The notes: a model not told the origin generated them from the sequence alone. A stretch of DNA of 64,000 nt from Streptomyces carminius (GCF_002794255.1 NZ_PGGW01000067.1:186001-250000); one strand, 5' to 3'. Counted from the first letter of the stretch, positions 40,915 to 49,183 are shown. Made by a program: numbers and translations.

Positions 40915-41157
40915 ATGAAGGGCGACTGGGTGGAGATAGTGGTGGACGCCGGGGACACCACCCGTACCTACGAGATGGCGGCCACGCGTGCGGGCAGGCG
41001 GGTCGAGACACAGGTGCGCAGGGGAGTGGTGGAGGTGAGCGAGGTGACACGCAACGGCTCGGCCGTACGCACCGCGCGCTTCATGGCCAACCGGGTGCTG
41101 GCCCTGGTGGAGCACCCGATACCGCGGGAGGACAGCGCCGCGGAGACACCGCGCTGA
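40915..41157 (+). CDS. Small conserved-looking protein of unknown function
   Basis: 80 aa, ATG at 40915 with GGGAG upstream. The sequence MKGDWVEIVVDAGDTTRTYEM, then basic beta-like stretches (RRVETQVRRGVVEVSEVTRNGSAV), suggests a small beta-rich fold. No membrane segment and no known family were recognised. It is divergent from the protein-kinase gene across 264 bp. A start-proximal good RBS and normal codon bias support it as real. Confidence 0.65.
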   Translation: MKGDWVEIVVDAGDTTRTYEMAATRAGRRVETQVRRGVVEVSEVTRNGSAVRTARFMANRVLALVEHPIPREDSAAETPR

Positions 41158-41390
41158 CCGGCGGCGGGCCGTGCCCCCTCCGGGAAGTCCCGGGGACGGG
41201 AGGAGCGGATGTCCACCCTGGGGAGTACCGGGAGCCCGGCGGAGTCATCCTGCGGGAGGCCCCGGATCGGTACGCGGGCATGACGCCCCGATACGGGCCC
41301 CGCGCCTAGTGTTGAGGGCAAGCGGCGGGCGACAGCACTCGTCCCCCGAGGTCGGAAGCCCGCCGCCCCAGACCACGACAGGAGCGGACC

Positions 41391-41618
41391 ATGACGCACA
41401 CGGCAGGAGGCCCGCCGGTCCGGGCGCGGGGGCGCCTGGCGGGGATCGCGGAAGTCTCGGGTATTCCCGCCTTCGGCGCCCGGCCCGGCACCCGGCGCCA
41501 CCCGCTGGTGGCCGTCGCCATGGTCCTTCCGCTGGCCGCCCTGCTCGCCGTCGTCTTCGGCGGTGTGGAGGCGGTCGTCGTACAGGCGTCGTCCGTGGCC
41601 GGGCTCCTGGGGCTCTGA
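41391..41618 (+). CDS. Small single-pass membrane protein
   Basis: 75 aa, ATG at 41391 with AGGAGCGG upstream and a possible -10 box TAGTGT at 41308-41313. About 38 polar, basic residues are followed by one long hydrophobic segment (about 40-73), so the N-terminus is likely cytoplasmic. No family was recognised. It is followed by a clean terminator. Confidence 0.65.
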   Translation: MTHTAGGPPVRARGRLAGIAEVSGIPAFGARPGTRRHPLVAVAMVLPLAALLAVVFGGVEAVVVQASSVAGLLGL

Positions 41619-41707
41619 ACACGGGCCCCGGGTCTCGGGAGAGCGGCCCGAACCGGGGAATCCGGCCACTCAACCCCGTGGGGACGGGGGTACGGCGGAC
41701 GGCGTGA

Positions 41708-41736
41708 AGCCCGGGCAGTCCCAGACTGCCCGGGCT
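41708..41736 (+). terminator. 13-bp hairpin terminator
   Basis: AGCCCGGGCAGTC (41708-41720) pairs perfectly with 41724-41736 around a 3-nt loop, 90 bp after the small membrane-protein gene. Confidence 0.75.
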
Positions 41737-41844
41737 CCGCGTTGCCCGGGCCCGGTCCGGACGGCGGGTCCGGGCCGTACGATCCGCTGGGCGGCCCGTC
41801 TTCGCGTGCGGGCCCGGCGGACCGTACGGCCCCGGAAGGACCTC

Positions 41845-42912
41845 ATGAGCACATCCACGGGTGCGTCGCTCACCGCGCAGCTCGGGCAACTCGCGCAACT
41901 CGCACACCGGGCGGCGGGCGGCGCTGATCCGGGTGACGGTGATCCGGTGGTGCTCGCCGGCCGGGACGACGCCACCGTCGTCCGAAGCGGCGCCGTCGTG
42001 GCCAAGGCCCACGATTCCGGCGGCGACCCGGCTCCGCTCGCGGCCCGGCTGCGGGTGGCGGCCCACCCCCTGCTGCGCGGTGTCCTGCTCGCGCCCCTGC
42101 CGCTGCCGCGGCCCGTCCCGCCGCCACGCGCCGGCACGGGCCGCGGCAGCGGCAGGGAGCCGGGTGGCCCGCTGCTGGGCACACTGCCCGGCGGCCGCCG
42201 GATCAGCCTGTGGCCCTACGGCACCCCCGTCGATCCCGGCGCGCCCGGGGCGGCGCCCTGGGAGGCGGCCGGTGCGCTGCTGGCCCGGCTGCACTCCGTG
42301 CCCCTGGCCGGGTTGCCCGGCCCGCTTCCGCCGATGCGCGGTCCCGCCCGGGTGGTCCGTGCCCTGGAACTCCTGCGCCGCGAGGTTCCCCGCACGGCCG
42401 CGGCCCGGACCGTGGCCGCGGCCGGGGAGACGCTGCCCGCCTGGGCGCTGGGCGCGGCCCCGCCGCCGCGCGACGACGCCCTGTGCCACGGGGACCTGCA
42501 CCTGGGGCAGCTCGTGCGGTATCCGGCGCCCGGCGGTCCCTGGCACCTGATCGACGTCGACGACCTGGGTCCGGGCGACCCGGCCTGGGATCTGGCCCGG
42601 CCCGCCGCCTGGTTCGCCGCCGGGCTGCTCCCGCCCGCGGACTTCGGCCGCTTCCTGACCGCCTACCGGACCGCGGGCGGTCCCGCCGTCCCCGGCGACG
42701 GGCCGGACCCCTGGCCGTGGCTGGACATCCCGGCGCGGGCGCTGACCGTCCAGACCGCCGCCCGTTCCCTGGCCCGGGCCGCCGCCGAGGAACGCGCCCC
42801 GGACGAGACCGACCGGGCGCTGGTCGAGGCCTGTTCCCGCATTGTCCGGTCACCGGCCGGCCCGGGCCCCTACGCTGGTCGCGGCCGGACGGCGCCCGGG
42901 TACGGCGGCTGA
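41845..42912 (+). CDS. Aminoglycoside-phosphotransferase-fold protein
   Basis: 355 aa from the ATG at 41845 with AAGGA upstream; TACGAT at 41778-41783 is a likely -10 box. The Brenner-type catalytic loop is DALCHGDLHLGQLVRYP, with Gln in place of the common Asn, and the metal-binding segment is WHLIDVDDLGPGDPAWDLARPAAW. The N-lobe carries a Lys in AVVAKAHDSG. The fold covers antibiotic, choline and homoserine kinases; the substrate is unknown. Long Pro/Arg-rich loops near 90-110 are unusual. Resistance should not be assumed. Confidence 0.85.
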   Translation: MSTSTGASLTAQLGQLAQLAHRAAGGADPGDGDPVVLAGRDDATVVRSGAVVAKAHDSGGDPAPLAARLRVAAHPLLRGVLLAPLPLPRPVPPPRAGTGRGSGREPGGPLLGTLPGGRRISLWPYGTPVDPGAPGAAPWEAAGALLARLHSVPLAGLPGPLPPMRGPARVVRALELLRREVPRTAAARTVAAAGETLPAWALGAAPPPRDDALCHGDLHLGQLVRYPAPGGPWHLIDVDDLGPGDPAWDLARPAAWFAAGLLPPADFGRFLTAYRTAGGPAVPGDGPDPWPWLDIPARALTVQTAARSLARAAAEERAPDETDRALVEACSRIVRSPAGPGPYAGRGRTAPGYGG

Positions 42913-43037
42913 CCGGCATCGGATCCGACCGGAACGTGTCCGGGGTGCATCCGCGGCACCCCGCCGGAGCGTCTGAGCGGACGTACGGCCGACCGGCCGC
43001 ACGGAACGAGTACGGAACGAGCGAGGAGAAGCGGCAG

Positions 43038-43337
43038 ATGCAGTGTCCCAAGTGCCGAGCGCCCATGCAGACCTACACCCGCAACGGGGTCCAGATCGAG
43101 CAGTGCGGCGGCTGCCGGGGGATCTTCCTGGACTACGGTGAACTGGAGGCGCTCACCCGCCTCGAGGCGCAGTGGTCGCAGCCCGCCCCGCCGCCCCCGC
43201 CCCCGGCGGCCCAGCAGCCCTACCCGGCCGCTCAGCAGCCCTACCCGGCCGCGCCCGCCTGGGGCGCCCCGCACCACGGCCACCACGGTCATCACGGCCG
43301 GCACAAGAGCTTCGGCCGGATGCTGTTCTCCTCCTGA
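43038..43337 (+). CDS. TFIIB-type zinc-ribbon protein with His-rich tail
   Basis: 99 aa, ATG at 43038 with GAGGAGAAGCGG upstream. A single zinc ribbon of the zf-TFIIB family occupies residues 1-45 (CPKC at 3-6; CGGCRGIFLDYGELEAL). A Pro/Gln/Ala/Tyr-rich linker follows (PYPAAQQPYPAA repeated), then a histidine cluster (HHGHHGHHGRHK) that may bind metal. The function is unknown; such proteins are common in actinobacteria. Two hairpins separate it from the convergent tRNA array. Confidence 0.85.
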   Translation: MQCPKCRAPMQTYTRNGVQIEQCGGCRGIFLDYGELEALTRLEAQWSQPAPPPPPPAAQQPYPAAQQPYPAAPAWGAPHHGHHGHHGRHKSFGRMLFSS

Positions 43338-43350
43338 CGCGTTCCGAGCC

Positions 43351-43374
43351 GTGTGCCGGCCCGCGCCGGCACAC
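43351..43374. terminator. 10-bp hairpin after the zinc-ribbon gene
   Basis: GTGTGCCGGC (43351-43360) pairs perfectly with GCCGGCACAC (43365-43374) around CCGC, 14 bp after the stop codon. Confidence 0.6.
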
Positions 43375-43376
43375 GG

Positions 43377-43409
43377 CGAAGGGCCGGAGCGCAGTGCTCC
43401 GGCCCTTCG
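43377..43409. terminator. 14-bp hairpin between zinc-ribbon gene and tRNA array
   Basis: CGAAGGGCCGGAGC (43377-43390) pairs perfectly with 43396-43409 around a 5-nt loop. It lies just downstream of the minus-strand tRNA genes and can end both transcripts. Confidence 0.75.
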
Positions 43410-43414
43410 GCCCG

Positions 43415-43486
43415 TGGACGATACTGGGATTGAACCAGTGACCTCTTCCGTGTCAGGGAAGCGCTCTCCCGCTGAGCTAATCGTCC
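43415..43486 (-). tRNA. tRNA-Val (GAC), copy 1
   Basis: 72 nt on the minus strand. The acceptor stem GGACGAT pairs with ATCGTCC, the discriminator is A, and the anticodon loop CTGACAC gives GAC, reading GTC/GTT. The TTCAATC T-loop is intact. CCA is not encoded. Confidence 0.95.
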
Positions 43487-43504
43487 GCGATGCGGTGTGC
43501 CGCG

Positions 43505-43576
43505 TGCGCGATACTGGGATTGAACCAGTGACCTCTTCCGTGTCAGGGAAGCGCTCTCCCGCTGAGCTAATCGCGC
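43505..43576 (-). tRNA. tRNA-Val (GAC), copy 2
   Basis: 72 nt with the same body and anticodon GAC as copy 1, but the acceptor stem is GCGCGAT/ATCGCGC. Both strands changed together at two base pairs, so pairing is kept. CCA is not encoded. Confidence 0.95.
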
Positions 43577-43604
43577 GTCACGAGACCCGGTACGGGCCTC
43601 TCAG

Positions 43605-43676
43605 TGGACGATACTGGGATTGAACCAGTGACCTCTTCCGTGTCAGGGAAGCGCTCTCCCGCTGAGCTAATCGTCC
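43605..43676 (-). tRNA. tRNA-Val (GAC), copy 3
   Basis: 72 nt, same as copy 1 including acceptor stem GGACGAT/ATCGTCC and anticodon GAC. It lies one base from the tRNA-Cys gene. Confidence 0.95.
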
Positions 43677-43677
43677 G

Positions 43678-43748
43678 AGGTGGAGACGGGATTTGAACCC
43701 GTGTAGACGGCTTTGCAGGCCGTTGCCTCGCCTCTCGGCCACTCCACC
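43678..43748 (-). tRNA. tRNA-Cys (GCA)
   Basis: 71 nt. Acceptor stem GGTGGAG/CTCCACC, anticodon loop CTGCAAA (GCA) on an ACGGC/GCCGT stem, and discriminator T, as required by cysteinyl-tRNA synthetase. CCA is not encoded. Confidence 0.95.
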
Positions 43749-43775
43749 AGCACGGGGGCCGCAGGGCCCCCGTCG

Positions 43776-43848
<73 letters not shown>

Positions 43849-44023
43849 AGTGCCTCCCCCGGACCGTGCCCGGGAGGTGCGGTCACCATACGCTCACGCG
43901 CCCGGTGACGTCATGAACTTTAGCGGATTCCCCGGCCAGCTCAAATTCCGTTTCCCCGGTGCGCCCGCCCCGCGACCCCCGGGCGCCCTTCCGGGAGCCC
44001 GCCGGGGCCGCCCGGGCAGCCCT

Positions 44024-44029
44024 TAGACT
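44024..44029 (+). promoter_or_regulatory. -10 box (TAGACT) for a leaderless pabB
   Basis: TAGACT ends 6 bp before the GTG at 44036, so the pabB transcript should begin at its start codon. Confidence 0.55.
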
Positions 44030-44035
44030 CGCCGC

Positions 44036-45139
44036 GTGCGTGATCCGGTCCCTCTCGCCCGCTTCGGCGGCTCCTCCGGCGGTGTGATCGCCTCCGACCT
44101 GCGGGACGTCACCGACGACCCGGCCGCCCTGGACTCCACGGGCTGGTGGGCGGTGGTCGCCGGTTTCGAGGGCGGCTCGCTGTGCGCCCGCTTCGGCGAC
44201 GTGCGGCCCGCCCCCGCGCCCCGCCCCCGGCCCGGGGCCTGGCGGGGGCCGGCGGCCGGGACGTGGACCTCCTCACTGGACCGGGCCGCCTACACCGCCG
44301 GGGTGCGCCGTGTGCGCGAGCACATAGCGGCGGGCGAGGTCTACCAGGCCAATCTCTGCCGGGTGCTCAGCGCGCCGCTGCCGGACCCGGCCGCCGCCGA
44401 CCCCGACGCGCTGACCGCGCTCCTGGCGCGCGGCAACCCCGCCCCCCACGCGGGCACCGTCCGCCTCCCCGCCCACGGAGTCGAGATCGCCACCGCCTCG
44501 CCCGAGCTGTACCTGCGCCGCCGGGGCCGCACCGTGGAGTCCCGCCCGATCAAGGGCACCGGCCGCACCGCGGCGGACCTGCTGGAGAAGGACCGCGCCG
44601 AGAACGTGATGATCGTCGACCTGGTCCGCAACGACCTTGGCCGGGTCTGCGCCACCGGCTCGGTCACCGTCCCCGAACTGTGCGCCGTCGAGCCCCATCC
44701 CGGACTGGTCCACCTCGTCTCCACCGTCCGCGGCGAGCTGGCGCCCGGCGCGGGCTGGGCCGAGCTGCTGGCCCACACCTTCCCGCCCGGCTCGGTCACC
44801 GGTGCCCCCAAGTCCAGCGCGCTGCGCGTCATCCGCGCCCTGGAGACCACCCCCCGCGGCCCGTACTGCGGCGGCATCGGGTGGGTGGACGCCGACCGCG
44901 GCACCGGCGAGCTGGCCGTGGGCATCCGCACCTTCTGGATCGACCGCGCGGCACCGGGCGGCCCGGTGCTGCGCTTCGGCACGGGCGCCGGGATCACCTG
45001 GGGGTCGGACCCGGAGCGGGAGTGGGCGGAGACCGAACTCAAGGCGGCCCGGCTGCTGGCGGTAGCGTCGGGAGCACACGGGCCCGGGGCCCCGGTCACC
45101 GGCGCGGCCGGCACGGCGGGCGGCACGGGCAGGAGCTGA
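44036..45139 (+). CDS. pabB: Chorismate-binding enzyme, aminodeoxychorismate synthase component I
   Basis: 367 aa, GTG start at 44036 placed by the -10 box just upstream. The chorismate-binding fold is clear: EHIAAGEVYQANLCRVL, SPELYLRRRGRTVESRPIKGT, VMIVDLVRNDLGRVCATGSV, HPGLVHLVSTVRGEL and FPPGSVTGAPKSSALRVI. With a glutamine amidotransferase it converts chorismate to 4-amino-4-deoxychorismate. It is shorter than E. coli PabB (453 aa), lacking part of the N-terminal lobe, as in other actinobacterial forms. pabC follows 14 bp later and completes pABA formation for folate. The amidotransferase pabA is not in the window. Confidence 0.92.
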   Translation: MRDPVPLARFGGSSGGVIASDLRDVTDDPAALDSTGWWAVVAGFEGGSLCARFGDVRPAPAPRPRPGAWRGPAAGTWTSSLDRAAYTAGVRRVREHIAAGEVYQANLCRVLSAPLPDPAAADPDALTALLARGNPAPHAGTVRLPAHGVEIATASPELYLRRRGRTVESRPIKGTGRTAADLLEKDRAENVMIVDLVRNDLGRVCATGSVTVPELCAVEPHPGLVHLVSTVRGELAPGAGWAELLAHTFPPGSVTGAPKSSALRVIRALETTPRGPYCGGIGWVDADRGTGELAVGIRTFWIDRAAPGGPVLRFGTGAGITWGSDPEREWAETELKAARLLAVASGAHGPGAPVTGAAGTAGGTGRS

Positions 45140-45153
45140 GGAGAACGAGCACC

Positions 45154-45978
45154 ATGACGCTGATCTGGGTGGACGGGAAGCTGTGTGACGCCGACGAGGC
45201 ACGGGTGTCCGTGTTCGACCACGGGCTGACCGTCGGCGACGGCGTCTTCGAGACGGTCAAGACCGTCCAGGGGCGGCCCTTCGCCCTCACCCGCCATCTG
45301 GACCGGCTGGCCCGCTCCGCGCGGGGCCTGGGCCTGCCCGAACCCGACCCGGACGAGGTACGCCGGGCCTGCGCCGCCGTCGTCGAGGCCAACCCCGTGC
45401 CCCTGGGACGGCTGCGGATCACCTACACCGGCGGTGTGTCCCCGCTCGGCTCCGACCGCGGCACGGCGGGTCCCACCCTGGTCGCCGCCCTCGGCGAGGC
45501 GGTCCGGCGCCCCGACAGCACCGCGGTGATCACCGTGCCGTGGACCCGCAACGAGCGCGGTGCGCTGACCGGTCTGAAGACCACCTCCTACGCGGAGAAC
45601 GTCGTCGCGCTCGCCCGCGCACACGACGGGGGTGCCTCCGAGGCACTGTTCGGCAACACGGCCGGACGGCTCTGCGAGGGCACCGGCTCCAACGTCTTCG
45701 TCGTCCTCGACGGCGAGGTGCACACCCCGCCGCTGTCCTCCGGCTGCCTCGCGGGGGTCACCCGCGCCCTGGTGACCGAGTGGACCGGCGCGGAGGAGAC
45801 CGACCTGCCGCTGGACGTCCTGATCCGGGCCGAGGAGATCTTCCTCACCTCCACCCTGCGGGACGTCCAGGCGGTCCACCGGGTGGACGGCCGTGTCCTG
45901 CCCGGCGCGCCCGGTCCGGTCACCACCAAGGCGATGCGGGTCTTCGCCGAGCGCTCGGCGGCCGACATCGATCCCTGA
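45154..45978 (+). CDS. pabC: Aminotransferase class IV, 4-amino-4-deoxychorismate lyase
   Basis: 274 aa, ATG at 45154 after GAGGAGAACGAG. Class IV PLP motifs are FDHGLTVGDGVFETVKTVQG, the Schiff-base Lys in GLKTTSYAENVVALARA, and GTGSNVFVVLDGEVHTPPLSSGCLAGVTR. It cleaves aminodeoxychorismate to p-aminobenzoate and pyruvate. D-amino-acid or branched-chain aminotransferases share the fold, but its position directly after pabB supports the lyase role. Confidence 0.92.
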   Translation: MTLIWVDGKLCDADEARVSVFDHGLTVGDGVFETVKTVQGRPFALTRHLDRLARSARGLGLPEPDPDEVRRACAAVVEANPVPLGRLRITYTGGVSPLGSDRGTAGPTLVAALGEAVRRPDSTAVITVPWTRNERGALTGLKTTSYAENVVALARAHDGGASEALFGNTAGRLCEGTGSNVFVVLDGEVHTPPLSSGCLAGVTRALVTEWTGAEETDLPLDVLIRAEEIFLTSTLRDVQAVHRVDGRVLPGAPGPVTTKAMRVFAERSAADIDP

Positions 45979-46053
45979 CGCGGCCCCTGACGGACGGCGC
46001 CCCGGGAAGGAACGTCCGGTGACAGCGGTGCCGCGCGGGGTAGGAAGCAGACG

Positions 46054-46911
46054 ATGACCACCACCCTGCGCCCCACCGGGCCCGAGCGGCGCACCGCGGA
46101 CGGTGCCCGCCGCCGCCCGTACGACATCTGCGTCAACGGCCGCCCCGTCGGCGGTGTGCTGCTGGGCACGGACGAGCGCTTCGGTCCGGTCACCGGCCGC
46201 CTGGAGAACCTCACCGTGCACGAGTCCGACCGCCGCCGGGGCCGGGCCACCGTCGCCGCCCTCGCCGCGGAGGAGGTACTGCGCGGCTGGGGCTGCCGCC
46301 GGGTGGAGGCGAGCGTCCCGGCGGCGGCCGGGCCCGCACTGGGACTCGCCGCCGCCCTGGGCTACACCGAGCGCAGCCGGACCATGGTCAAGAACCTCTC
46401 GCCGCCGACCGCCGCCGGGCCCGCCGGTGTGCCTTCCGGACCGCCCGCCGGTGGCGTGCTGCGCCCGATGACCGCGGCGGAGTACCCGGCGTGGCTGGAG
46501 GCGTGCCGGACCGAGTACGTCCGGTTGTGGATCGGGGAGGGGATACCGCCCGAGCTGGCCGAGCGGGGTGTCGGACGGCGGTACGCCGCGCCGCTGCCCG
46601 ACGGGCCGGAGACGGCCGGGGTCGCCCTGCGCGTCCTGGTCCACGGCGGAGCGGACGTCGGCACCCTGTGGCTGGGGCCGTCCTCCGTCCCGGAGTGCGA
46701 GGGCTGGGTCTACCGGGTCGAGGTGGCTCCGGAGCACCGCGGCCGGGGCCACGGCCGGACCCTAATGCTCGGCGCCGAGCGAGAGTGCGCGGCGGCCGGA
46801 CGGCGCACCCTCGGCCTGAACGTCTTCACGGACAACGTCCCGGCCCTGCGGCTGTACGAGTCGCTCGGCTACCGGCCGACCGCCCACCATCTGCGCAAGC
46901 CGCTGTTGTGA
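46054..46911 (+). CDS. Tandem-GNAT acetyltransferase
   Basis: 285 aa, ATG at 46054 with GGAAG upstream. Two GNAT-like units are visible. The N-terminal one (about 15-112) has LENLTVHESDRRRGRATVAALAAEEVL and ends LGYTERSRTMVKNL. The C-terminal one (about 135-285) has YRVEVAPEHRGRGHGRTLMLGAERE and NVPALRLYESLGYRPTAHHLRKPL. Only the second keeps a full Q/R-x-x-G-x-G/A acetyl-CoA loop, so the first may be structural. It resembles mycothiol-synthase-like architecture in layout only. The substrate is unknown. Confidence 0.85.
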   Translation: MTTTLRPTGPERRTADGARRRPYDICVNGRPVGGVLLGTDERFGPVTGRLENLTVHESDRRRGRATVAALAAEEVLRGWGCRRVEASVPAAAGPALGLAAALGYTERSRTMVKNLSPPTAAGPAGVPSGPPAGGVLRPMTAAEYPAWLEACRTEYVRLWIGEGIPPELAERGVGRRYAAPLPDGPETAGVALRVLVHGGADVGTLWLGPSSVPECEGWVYRVEVAPEHRGRGHGRTLMLGAERECAAAGRRTLGLNVFTDNVPALRLYESLGYRPTAHHLRKPLL

Positions 46912-46989
46912 CGGCCCGCGGCGGCCTGTGGGGCCCGGTGCCGTCCCGAGGGGCGGCCGTCACCGGGGACCGGGGCGGGCCGCGGCCGG

Positions 46990-47517
46990 TCAGACCCCGT
47001 CCCGGGCCAGCAGCCGGTCGGCGATCTCCGTGATCCGCTCGCGCAGCCCCGTCTGGTCCTTCCCGCCGTCCAGCAGCTCGCCGCCGATCACATAGGTGGG
47101 GGTGCCGGTGACCCCGATCGCCCGGCCCTCGGCCTGGTCGGCGTCGACGATCAGCAGATGCCGCCCGTCGATCAGCGCGGTGTCCACCTCCTCGGCGTCC
47201 AGACCCAGCTCCCGGGCCACCTCGAGCAGCAGTTCCTCGCCGCGGGTGCCCAGCCGGTCCGCCCGGGCCAGGACCGCCGCGACGTACTCCTCGCCGCGGC
47301 CCTGCGCGTACGCCTCCTCGGCGGCCTGTGCGGCGGCGTAGGCGTGGCGGTGCCGCTCCAGGGGGAAGTGGCGCAGCCGCACCTCCAGGGCGTCGCCGTA
47401 GCGCTCGCGCAGCGTGCGTACGTCGGCCAGGGCACGGTGGCAGTCGGGGCGCTGCAGCTCGCACCAGAAGTCGAGGACGACCGGGCGGTCCGGCTGGGAG
47501 GGGCTGGTGTCATGCAT
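46990..47517 (-). CDS. DsbA-family thioredoxin-fold protein with a C-x6-C site
   Basis: 175 aa, ATG at 47517. The fold is indicated by VVLDFWCELQRPDCHRALADV, the long helical insertion (AAAQAAEEAYAQGRGEEYVAAVLARADRLG) and the cis-Pro loop GVTGTPTYVIGGELLDG. In place of the usual C-x-x-C there is C-x6-C (FWCELQRPDC), so its redox chemistry may differ. No signal peptide is seen, so it is probably cytoplasmic. It is divergent from the membrane-protein gene at 47687. Confidence 0.82.
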   Translation of the reverse strand: MHDTSPSQPDRPVVLDFWCELQRPDCHRALADVRTLRERYGDALEVRLRHFPLERHRHAYAAAQAAEEAYAQGRGEEYVAAVLARADRLGTRGEELLLEVARELGLDAEEVDTALIDGRHLLIVDADQAEGRAIGVTGTPTYVIGGELLDGGKDQTGLRERITEIADRLLARDGV

Positions 47518-47686
47518 GGGGACAGTCTTCCAGCCTCCGGCACGGCGGCCCGGCACCGGGAGGAGGGGCCGGGAAGGAGCGCGGGTGGCACGGGCATCGG
47601 TCCGCAGGAGGAGGGATCCCGGAGTTCTCCCCGGAACCCCGGCGGGGGCATGGCCCGTACGGGGGCGAACGGGGCACCATGGAGAC

Positions 47687-48145
47687 ATGCTGACCACGAC
47701 CGTCTGTGCGGCGCTCTCCGCGGCGGGCCTGGCCGTCGCCTTCCTGACGGCCTGGCGCCGGCGCTTCGTCGCCGCCACCCGTATCGCCGCCCTCGCCCTG
47801 GTGCCCGTCGGACTGGCGATGTCCGGCCTGGTGGAACTGTTCGGCGAGGTCGGGGGAGCGGTGGCGTCCTGGGCTTCCGGCCTGGTACTGGAACCCACGG
47901 TCTGGGCGGGATTCGGGGTGCTCGCCCTCGCGGTGGTGCTCTACGTGGTGGCCCGGTTCGCGGGTGGACGGTCGCGGAGCCGCGCGGCGGCGGACCGGCC
48001 CGCGGACCGGCCCGCGGACCGGCCCGTGGGGGGATCCGGTCCCTCCCGCCCGGCGGTCGGCGGCGGGCGCGGGAAGGGAGACGCGGCGGCCCCGGACGAC
48101 GACTTCTCGGACATCGAGGCGATCCTGAAGAAACACGGTATCTGA
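47687..48145 (+). CDS. Three-helix membrane protein with charged C-terminal tail
   Basis: 152 aa, ATG at 47687 with GGAGAC next to it. Hydrophobic segments lie at about 2-22, 30-55 and 68-92. They are followed by an Arg/Ala/Pro tail that repeats ADRP three times (encoded by a 12-bp repeat near 47990-48025) and ends in the acidic DDDFSDIEAILKKHGI, which looks like a short protein-binding helix. No function was recognised. Genes like this are often annotated vaguely in Streptomyces. Confidence 0.75.
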   Translation: MLTTTVCAALSAAGLAVAFLTAWRRRFVAATRIAALALVPVGLAMSGLVELFGEVGGAVASWASGLVLEPTVWAGFGVLALAVVLYVVARFAGGRSRSRAAADRPADRPADRPVGGSGPSRPAVGGGRGKGDAAAPDDDFSDIEAILKKHGI

Positions 48146-48219
48146 ATCCGGTGAACTCCGATGATCCAAAGGTGTGTTGAACCGAGTGGCGGCTCGTCGT
48201 GCGTCATCATCTCGGCGAG

Positions 48220-48420
48220 ATGCAAAGCACCACCGAGGATCGCCTCCCCCACTCCCAGTCAGAGCGTCGGCCCGACTCCCGGACCGGCGGACCGCCCGGC
48301 GGCCGCCCGGAGCCCCGGGGCTGCCTGTTCGCCCTCTCCCAGCCCCCGCTGATGCTCTTCCTGGCCGTCGTCGGCACACTGGTCTTCCTGGCCGCGGCGC
48401 ACGACCTGTTCCTGCTCTGA
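48220..48420 (+). CDS. Small single-pass membrane protein
   Basis: 66 aa from the ATG at 48220; a GTG at 48199 would add seven residues. Forty polar, Arg/Pro/Gly-rich residues are followed by one hydrophobic segment (about 42-64, LFALSQPPLMLFLAVVGTLV) ending at the C-terminus, a tail-anchored layout. It lies 74 bp after the three-helix protein gene on the same strand. No family was recognised and the start is uncertain. Confidence 0.6.
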   Translation: MQSTTEDRLPHSQSERRPDSRTGGPPGGRPEPRGCLFALSQPPLMLFLAVVGTLVFLAAAHDLFLL

Positions 48421-48479
48421 GTTCCCGCCGGCGGTGCCGTGTGCCGCCCGCGGCGCCCGGCGCGGTCCGCGCGGCGGTG

Positions 48480-49061
48480 TCAGCTCCTCGCCGCCTCGGC
48501 GGCGGACTCGGCGGATTCGCGCTGTCGTGCCCGGTAGGCGGCCACATGCAGCCGGTTGCCGCAGGTGCGGCTGTCGCAGTAGCGACGCGAGCGGTTGCGG
48601 GACAGGTCGATGAAGGCGCGGCGGCAGTCCGGCGCCGCGCAGCGGCGCAGCCGCTCGAGCTCCCCGGCGACCAGCAGGAAGGCCAGGGCCATGCCCCCGT
48701 CGGCGGCGATGTGGTCGGCCACGGAGGCGCCGGGCGCGAAGTAGTGGATGTGCCAGTCGTAGCCGTCGTGGTCGGTGAGCTGGGGGGTGGTGCCGGCCGC
48801 GGCGACCAGCGCGTTGACCAGTTCGGCCGCGCCGCGCGCGTCGGGTGCGGCGAAAACCCCCCCGAGCCGCTCGCGCACCTCCCGTACGGCGGTCAGATCC
48901 GCCTCGCCCAGTTCCGCGACGCCGCTGACGGCGTTGCGCTCGACGAAGGAGCACAGGGCGTCGACGTCGGTGAGGGTGTCGGGGGAGTGCTCGTCGGGAG
49001 CGGTGTTCAGCAGGTCGACGACACAGTCGAGCGCACACCGGGTGTCGTGGTTGATCAGCAC
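48480..49061 (-). CDS. CGNR zinc-finger regulator
   Basis: 193 aa with a GTG start at 49061 and GGGAG 9 nt upstream. The N-terminal ABATE-like domain occupies residues 5-140 (DTRCALDCVVDLLNTAP, then YDWHIHYFAPGASVADHIAADGGMALAFLL). The C-terminal CGNR finger follows (LRRCAAPDCRRAFIDLSRNRSRRYCDSRTCGNRLHVAAYRAR, Cys pairs around 143-170). Such proteins are putative stress-linked transcription regulators. It is transcribed in the same direction as ssgB but separated by a terminator. Confidence 0.88.
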   Translation of the reverse strand: MLINHDTRCALDCVVDLLNTAPDEHSPDTLTDVDALCSFVERNAVSGVAELGEADLTAVREVRERLGGVFAAPDARGAAELVNALVAAAGTTPQLTDHDGYDWHIHYFAPGASVADHIAADGGMALAFLLVAGELERLRRCAAPDCRRAFIDLSRNRSRRYCDSRTCGNRLHVAAYRARQRESAESAAEAARS

Positions 49062-49147
49062 GGTCGTCGCTCCCTGGCCGGATGTCTTCCGTCGGCGGCC
49101 CCGTGGGCCTCGCTGCCGGGAGACTTTAGTCGCTGCCGTGCCGTGGC

Positions 49148-49183
49148 GGCGCCGCCGCCATGGTGATCCGTGGCGGCGGCGCC
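49148..49183 (-). terminator. 13-bp hairpin downstream of ssgB
   Basis: GGCGCCGCCGCCA (49148-49160) pairs perfectly with 49171-49183 around a 10-nt loop. It lies between the ssgB stop and the CGNR gene start. Confidence 0.65.

Noticed and set aside
41845..42912. Aminoglycoside resistance gene
   Set aside because: The fold is shared by many small-molecule kinases, and the sequence shows no features of a known resistance subfamily. It is listed only as APH-fold.
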